64,000 nucleotides of DNA from JBMNGH01 sp050949725. GTDB lineage: Bacteria > Bacillota > Thermosediminibacteria > Thermosediminibacterales > Tepidanaerobacteraceae. The stretch's first letter is position 1. Every line of letters begins with the position of its first letter. The notes beneath the pieces were generated by a model. That model was not told the DNA's origin. It saw only the letters and a list, made by a program, of their open reading frames with translations, and searched no databases. Both the position numbers and the translations under genes were made by a program. Positions 60,473 through 64,000 of the stretch are shown here, piece by piece. The DNA lies in the NCBI GenBank assembly GCA_050949725.1, contig JBMNGH010000007.1, positions 4,997 through 68,996 on the forward strand. The letters run 5' to 3'.

Positions 60473-61713
60473 TTATTTTACTTTTAAATTCCTGAAGCGG
60501 TTTAAAACAGCTGCTACCTCGTACTTTCGAGGAAGAGCCATGTTACCTGGATGCCCTCTGAACGGAGATACAGCGTCCAGCCCATTTTTACTGACATAGC
60601 TAAAAATCTTCTCTGCTGCCTGCGGCAGGGTTATTTTTTCATCAACGATATACTTCTGTATGAACTCGAGCATAAAACAAATGGTATTAGTTTGATTTGA
60701 ATCAATCAACTGTTCCAAATCGCGAAGATCTATCTCGGTTTTATCGTATGTTATTTTGTCCTTTCCTCGGGGTTTTATCTTCACTCTCTGCCGGTTTTTT
60801 GAAAAAGTGGATTTCAATATTATTCTCTGTGGGCTTTATTTTCACGAGTTACAACAAATTCCCTTCCATCCCCGTAGATATGGTCATAGACCCCTAATTG
60901 CAATGCTTGAAGCAAAGTGGATTTTCCGTGAAAACCCCCTCCCACAATAAGGGTAACCCCTTCAGGAATGCCCATCCCTTTAATCTTTCCATGATTTGGC
61001 AGGTTTATCTCAACTTCATATTCTTTTGGACTTATAAAAGGTACAGCACCCATTTTCATTGGCCTCTGAGATATACCGCTTTCTCGTGGGAGAATACTAC
61101 CATTTGCAATAAAAGCCACCAGGCGGCGGTCTATAATTTCCTCACGCAAAAAGTGCTGATCTTCGACTAATGCAACCTGTCTGATCAATTTATCTTTTGG
61201 AATAGCATCAAAAAAAAGAGATGCCTCGACGATTTTGGGGATTGTATCAAGTAATATTACCTTGGCGTTGCGGCTTAGAATGCGCCTACCGGCAGCCGGA
61301 AGACCCACCTCTAGCCTCGCTTCAATCAAATTACGGTTAATCACAATAAAGTTTCTCTCCAAAATCTCTTGGCCGCAATGTCCTATCGAGAGCAAACCGC
61401 TCTTTCCTGTTCCACTTACATGGTTGTAAATACTGTATATTGTTTTTGCAACATGCCTGCTTAAAAAATCCACAACAGCCCTGCGTTTATATGCGGTGTC
61501 ATATAATTCATGCGGGAATCCGGCCTCTTTTCCGGGAACCGTAACCCGAATCCTTGACGGGGAAGCAAATGGATCCCCTTGTACATAGTCGATTGATAAT
61601 GTAAAAGTGTTGAACTTATACTGCCCTTCCAATTCCTTGTAAGCCTTGTAACCTCTTCCGTCTATATCATCCAGGATTTTTTCAAGATCTTTATATGATT
61701 TCAACTTATTCAC
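60473..61713 (-). pseudogene. Broken ABC-class ATPase (COG3044-like) with internal deletion
   Basis: Two adjacent frames belong to one family of predicted ABC-class ATPases. The first (60820-61713, 297 residues) has the N-terminal domain and the Walker A GGGFHGKSTLLQALQLG, then stops soon after DGREFVVT. The second (60473-60817, 114 residues, different frame) has only the C-terminal part (RVKIKPRGKDKITYDKTEID, ending ALPRKYEVAAVLNRFRNLKV). Together they give about 410 residues; full-length members as I know them are about 560-570, so roughly 150 residues with the signature motif and Walker B are missing. Almost certainly non-functional as an ATPase. Confidence 0.82.
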
Positions 61714-61890
61714 TCTTTCCTTACTAGTATTAAAATAATTATCTATACAGTGATAAATCCATGTATTAAGCTTATTATGTTTAATTATATCTTTTTTTTT
61801 TTTTTTTTAATAAAGCAAAAACTATTTGCCCTATTCGGGATGCAGTTGATTTCATCTCTTTTAAAAATGAAAATTCGAGAATAATTGGCA

Positions 61891-61930
61891 TAAAAAAACT
61901 CTCAAATCCGAATCGCCGTATTTAAGAGTT
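61891..61930 (-). terminator. Terminator of tRNA-Leu(CAA)
   Basis: On the minus strand AACTCTTAAAT pairs with ATTTGAGAGTT (one mismatch) around an 11-base loop, followed by seven T. It lies 11 bp after the tRNA. A run of 17 T at 61792-61808 lies further on. Confidence 0.85.
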
Positions 61931-61940
61931 GGTTATTTTC

Positions 61941-62027
61941 TGGTGCCGGTGGTGGGAGTCGAACCCACACGTCCTTGCGGACAACGGATTTTGAGTCCGT
62001 CTCGTCTGCCAATTCCAACACACCGGC
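61941..62027 (-). tRNA. tRNA-Leu (anticodon CAA)
   Basis: An 87-nt class II tRNA with encoded CCA. Acceptor arms GCCGGTG and CACCGGC pair; the T arm is GTGGGTTCGACTCCCAC; the anticodon stem ACGGA/TCCGT encloses CTCAAAA, giving CAA at 61991-61993; the variable arm is long. It would read UUG. Confidence 0.96.
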
Positions 62028-62118
62028 TCAATAATAAGTTTCTCTAAAAATCAAATTATGGACAATCAAAAATACATATCAATAATAACTAAAAAATCGG
62101 TTGACATGGTGTGTCTAT

Positions 62119-62147
62119 ATATTAGCATATACTTTTAAATAGTTCAA
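62119..62147 (-). promoter_or_regulatory. Promoter of tRNA-Leu(CAA)
   Basis: On the minus strand TTGAAC and TAATAT are 17 bp apart, placing the start of transcription about 85 bases before the mature tRNA. Confidence 0.6.
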
Positions 62148-62252
62148 GTAGAATGATTAAAGGTTTTCTAGTACGAAATGATTAAATTAAGAATTAAAAT
62201 TTGTAAAAGATAAAAAATATATATAAACAACTAAAAACCTCGGAGGGCAAAT

Positions 62253-63182
62253 ATGCTAAAAAAGGTTACAACTATTATCACACTGCTCATCTTTCTATTT
62301 TCTTATTCAACAAATCTCTACGCGGTCCCTAAGTGCACATGCAGTCAAGACAGGGTTTTGAAACTACAAACACCACCTCTTTATGGTGAGGATATTAAGG
62401 AAATTCAAATACAATTAAATAGAATGGGCTACTATACACATGATATAAACGGCATCTATGATAAAACCACAGCAGAGGCAGCAAAACAATTCCAGAGGTC
62501 GTATAACCTCGTAGCAGACGGCATTTTTGGTATCAAGTCAATGACAATGCTTGCTGAAATATTCGAAAGCCCGGCATATAATCCAAACACCGAAGACCCT
62601 GAGGGTGAGATTTATATAATTATCAATTCACTTGAAAGAAGACTCACTGTCATGTCTGACGGAAAACCGTTCAAATCATTTCCGGTCGCTGTAGGCACAT
62701 TCGAAACACCAACACCTATAGGGGCATTTAAAATAATACAAAAATCTTCTTGGGGCGAAGGGTTCGGTGCACGTTGGATGAGATTAAACGTGCCCTGGGG
62801 TATTTACGGAATCCACGGGACAAACAAGCCTTGGTCTATAGGGGGATTTGAATCTCATGGCTGCATAAGGATGCATAATAACCACGTAAAGCAGGTATAT
62901 AATTGGATTGATGTCGGCACCAAGGTATATATTGTCGGCGGTGTGGACGGCCCGTTCACTTTTGGGCTAAGGCCTCTTTCTACGGGCTCCAAAGGTTCTG
63001 ACGTTGTAGAAGTTCAAAAGCGCCTAGCTGGTTTTGGCTTGTACAACGGAAATTTTGACGGCATATACGGTTCTGGAACAGCTCAAGCTGTTAGGAAATT
63101 CCAGAAGGATAACGGGTTAAAAATAACCGGAAGTGTCAATATGGCAACTTATGAAAAACTCGGTATACAGTTGTTTGAGTAG
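62253..63182 (+). CDS. L,D-transpeptidase with two peptidoglycan-binding domains
   Basis: A 309-residue secreted enzyme. A signal peptide is at residues 1-24 (TTIITLLIFLFSYSTNLYA). A PG_binding_1 domain covers about 45-108 (DIKEIQIQLNRMGYYTHDIN, AAKQFQRSYNLVADGIFG). The YkuD catalytic domain covers about 120-230, with PTPIGAFKI and the catalytic HGTNKPWSIGGFESHGCIRM (near 188-207), and a second PG_binding_1 domain closes it (about 248-306). It makes 3,3 cross-links in peptidoglycan or anchors proteins, often in spores. GGAGGG precedes the ATG. Its end overlaps the HAD gene tail to tail by 34 bp. Confidence 0.95.
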   Translation: MLKKVTTIITLLIFLFSYSTNLYAVPKCTCSQDRVLKLQTPPLYGEDIKEIQIQLNRMGYYTHDINGIYDKTTAEAAKQFQRSYNLVADGIFGIKSMTMLAEIFESPAYNPNTEDPEGEIYIIINSLERRLTVMSDGKPFKSFPVAVGTFETPTPIGAFKIIQKSSWGEGFGARWMRLNVPWGIYGIHGTNKPWSIGGFESHGCIRMHNNHVKQVYNWIDVGTKVYIVGGVDGPFTFGLRPLSTGSKGSDVVEVQKRLAGFGLYNGNFDGIYGSGTAQAVRKFQKDNGLKITGSVNMATYEKLGIQLFE

Positions 63183-63856
63183 GATTTTTGGCAAAACATA
63201 TTTTCATATTCTAACAACCGTAATAAATCCACCGGCTTTTTTATAATAGCTCTCGCACCGGATTCCATTAGTTCAGCTTCGTCTCTAAAGCCCCATAAGA
63301 CACCTACGGCGCACATGCCAGCCGCATTTGAGGTTCTCATATCAACATTTGTATCTCCGACAAACAAGAAATTTTCCGGCTTTATGCCTATTTTTTTTGC
63401 TATCTCAAACGCCCCACATGGGTGCGGTTTTTTAGGTATTCCATCTCGTTGACCCAACACAGGAGCAAATTCCCAATCTGGTAACAAGCTTCTGACAACT
63501 AACCTTGTCAATTTGTCAGGCTTGTTTGAAAGAATAGCCATCTTGATTCTTCTTTTTGTAAGTTCATCAAGAAGTTCTGCTATTCCATCATAAGGTTTGG
63601 TCTTATATGTCATTCGATTGCTGTATTCTTCTTTCATCATAGCAACACACTTTGCTTTGACTCTTGTATTAATATACTGTTGAGGAAGCGCCCTCTTTAC
63701 AAGCATTTCCGTGCCATCACCTACAAAATACTTGTATTTTTCTGTTTCATGTGTCGGAAATCCCATTTTACATAAAACGGCATTCATCGACTCAGCTAGA
63801 TCTTGTAATGTGTCTAGCAGCGTACCGTCTAAATCGAAAATTACCCCTTTAAACAT
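63149..63856 (-). CDS. HAD-superfamily phosphatase, phosphoglycolate-phosphatase-like
   Basis: A 235-residue cytoplasmic phosphatase. Motif I FDLDGTLLDT (near residue 8) has the nucleophile Asp, motif II ILSNKPDKL (near 111), motif III lysine is in GIPKKPHPCGAF (near 141) and motif IV VGDTNVDMRTSNAAG (near 168). The cap is the small helical type 1. This order matches phosphoglycolate phosphatase (Gph) and related PpaX-type enzymes; the real substrate is uncertain. The gene has an AGGAAG site and is transcribed towards the L,D-transpeptidase. Confidence 0.92.
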   Translation of the reverse strand: MFKGVIFDLDGTLLDTLQDLAESMNAVLCKMGFPTHETEKYKYFVGDGTEMLVKRALPQQYINTRVKAKCVAMMKEEYSNRMTYKTKPYDGIAELLDELTKRRIKMAILSNKPDKLTRLVVRSLLPDWEFAPVLGQRDGIPKKPHPCGAFEIAKKIGIKPENFLFVGDTNVDMRTSNAAGMCAVGVLWGFRDEAELMESGARAIIKKPVDLLRLLEYENMFCQKSYSNNCIPSFS

Positions 63857-64000
63857 TGTATCAGCTTCCTTTATGTATATTCTCTTACTTTCTCTGTTAC
63901 CATGTCTTATTATACAGGTATTTTCATTTCTTTAAAAGGACAAAAGTCCACGAATTTTGTATAAATAATAAAGAAGCATACTGATTAAACCAATAACTTC

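Noticed and set aside
61792..61808. Run of 17 T as a regulatory feature
   Set aside because: A homopolymer alone supports no function; it may be slippage-prone but has no associated stem.

Overview
The window is a 64 kb low-GC chromosomal segment of a spore-forming, probably anaerobic and peptide- or amino-acid-using member of the Clostridia (Bacillota). Spore-formation evidence: an alpha/beta small acid-soluble spore protein, two CotF-like coat proteins and a PdaB-like deacetylase. Firmicute-type control evidence: a glycine T-box, HutP and PucR regulators, consensus sigma-A promoters, and TTG/GTG starts with strong Shine-Dalgarno sites. The exact genus is not established. I see no intact transposase, prophage or CRISPR array.

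Layout. 0-9.6 kb: a cut-off PAS regulator, a secreted-looking orphan, thiN, a phosphohexomutase, glyQS with T-box, a class II aldolase, uvrC and mobB. 10-19.5 kb: an ECF transporter S component with a P-loop kinase-like partner, alanine dehydrogenase, a two-component system, a PdaB-like deacetylase, a half-size GDT1 protein and a Na/Pi cotransporter. 19.6-28 kb: SASP gene, then a minus-strand block made of a PucR regulator, pepD, a small protein, a nitroreductase, an Asp/Glu/hydantoin-type racemase, an NCS1 (CodB-like) permease and a DUF917 protein. 28-28.7 kb: a small gene graveyard with a frameshifted SASP remnant, a 121-bp copy of sequence from 4.8 kb away, a dispersed repeat and a short zinc-ribbon gene. 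28.8-33 kb: a ZIP transporter, a HutP-family protein and a TrpX-like ABC operon whose leader carries three evenly spaced UAG triplets before a terminator. 33-38 kb: a second PucR + NCS1 permease module with an aminopeptidase-T/NicX-like enzyme and a solute-binding domain lacking a signal peptide. 38-44.4 kb: thiI, cysteine desulfurase, a ModE-type regulator, coat proteins, queG, an isochorismatase, a nitroreductase, a 6S-like RNA candidate and tRNA-Leu(GAG). 44.4-58 kb: a nitrilase-family hydrolase, a second aminopeptidase-T/NicX-like gene, pepV, ridA, an oligopeptide-binding lipoprotein, ndk, pncB-like, a lytic transglycosylase, coaE, polA, and an ECF sigma factor with a DUF4349 anti-sigma-like partner. 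58-64 kb: a DUF1538 membrane protein with a tandem PII-like protein, a broken ABC-class ATPase, tRNA-Leu(CAA), an L,D-transpeptidase and a HAD phosphatase.

The genes suggest import and breakdown of peptides, amino acids and small N-heterocycles or cyclic amides, with two paralogous PucR/NCS1 modules whose substrates are unknown. The observations I rate most worth checking are the HutP-family gene beside a UAG-triplet terminator leader on the TrpX-like operon, the paired PucR/NCS1 modules with DUF917 and racemase, the DUF1538/double-PII pair, and a dispersed 62-67 bp palindromic repeat (seven units at five loci, all in one orientation).
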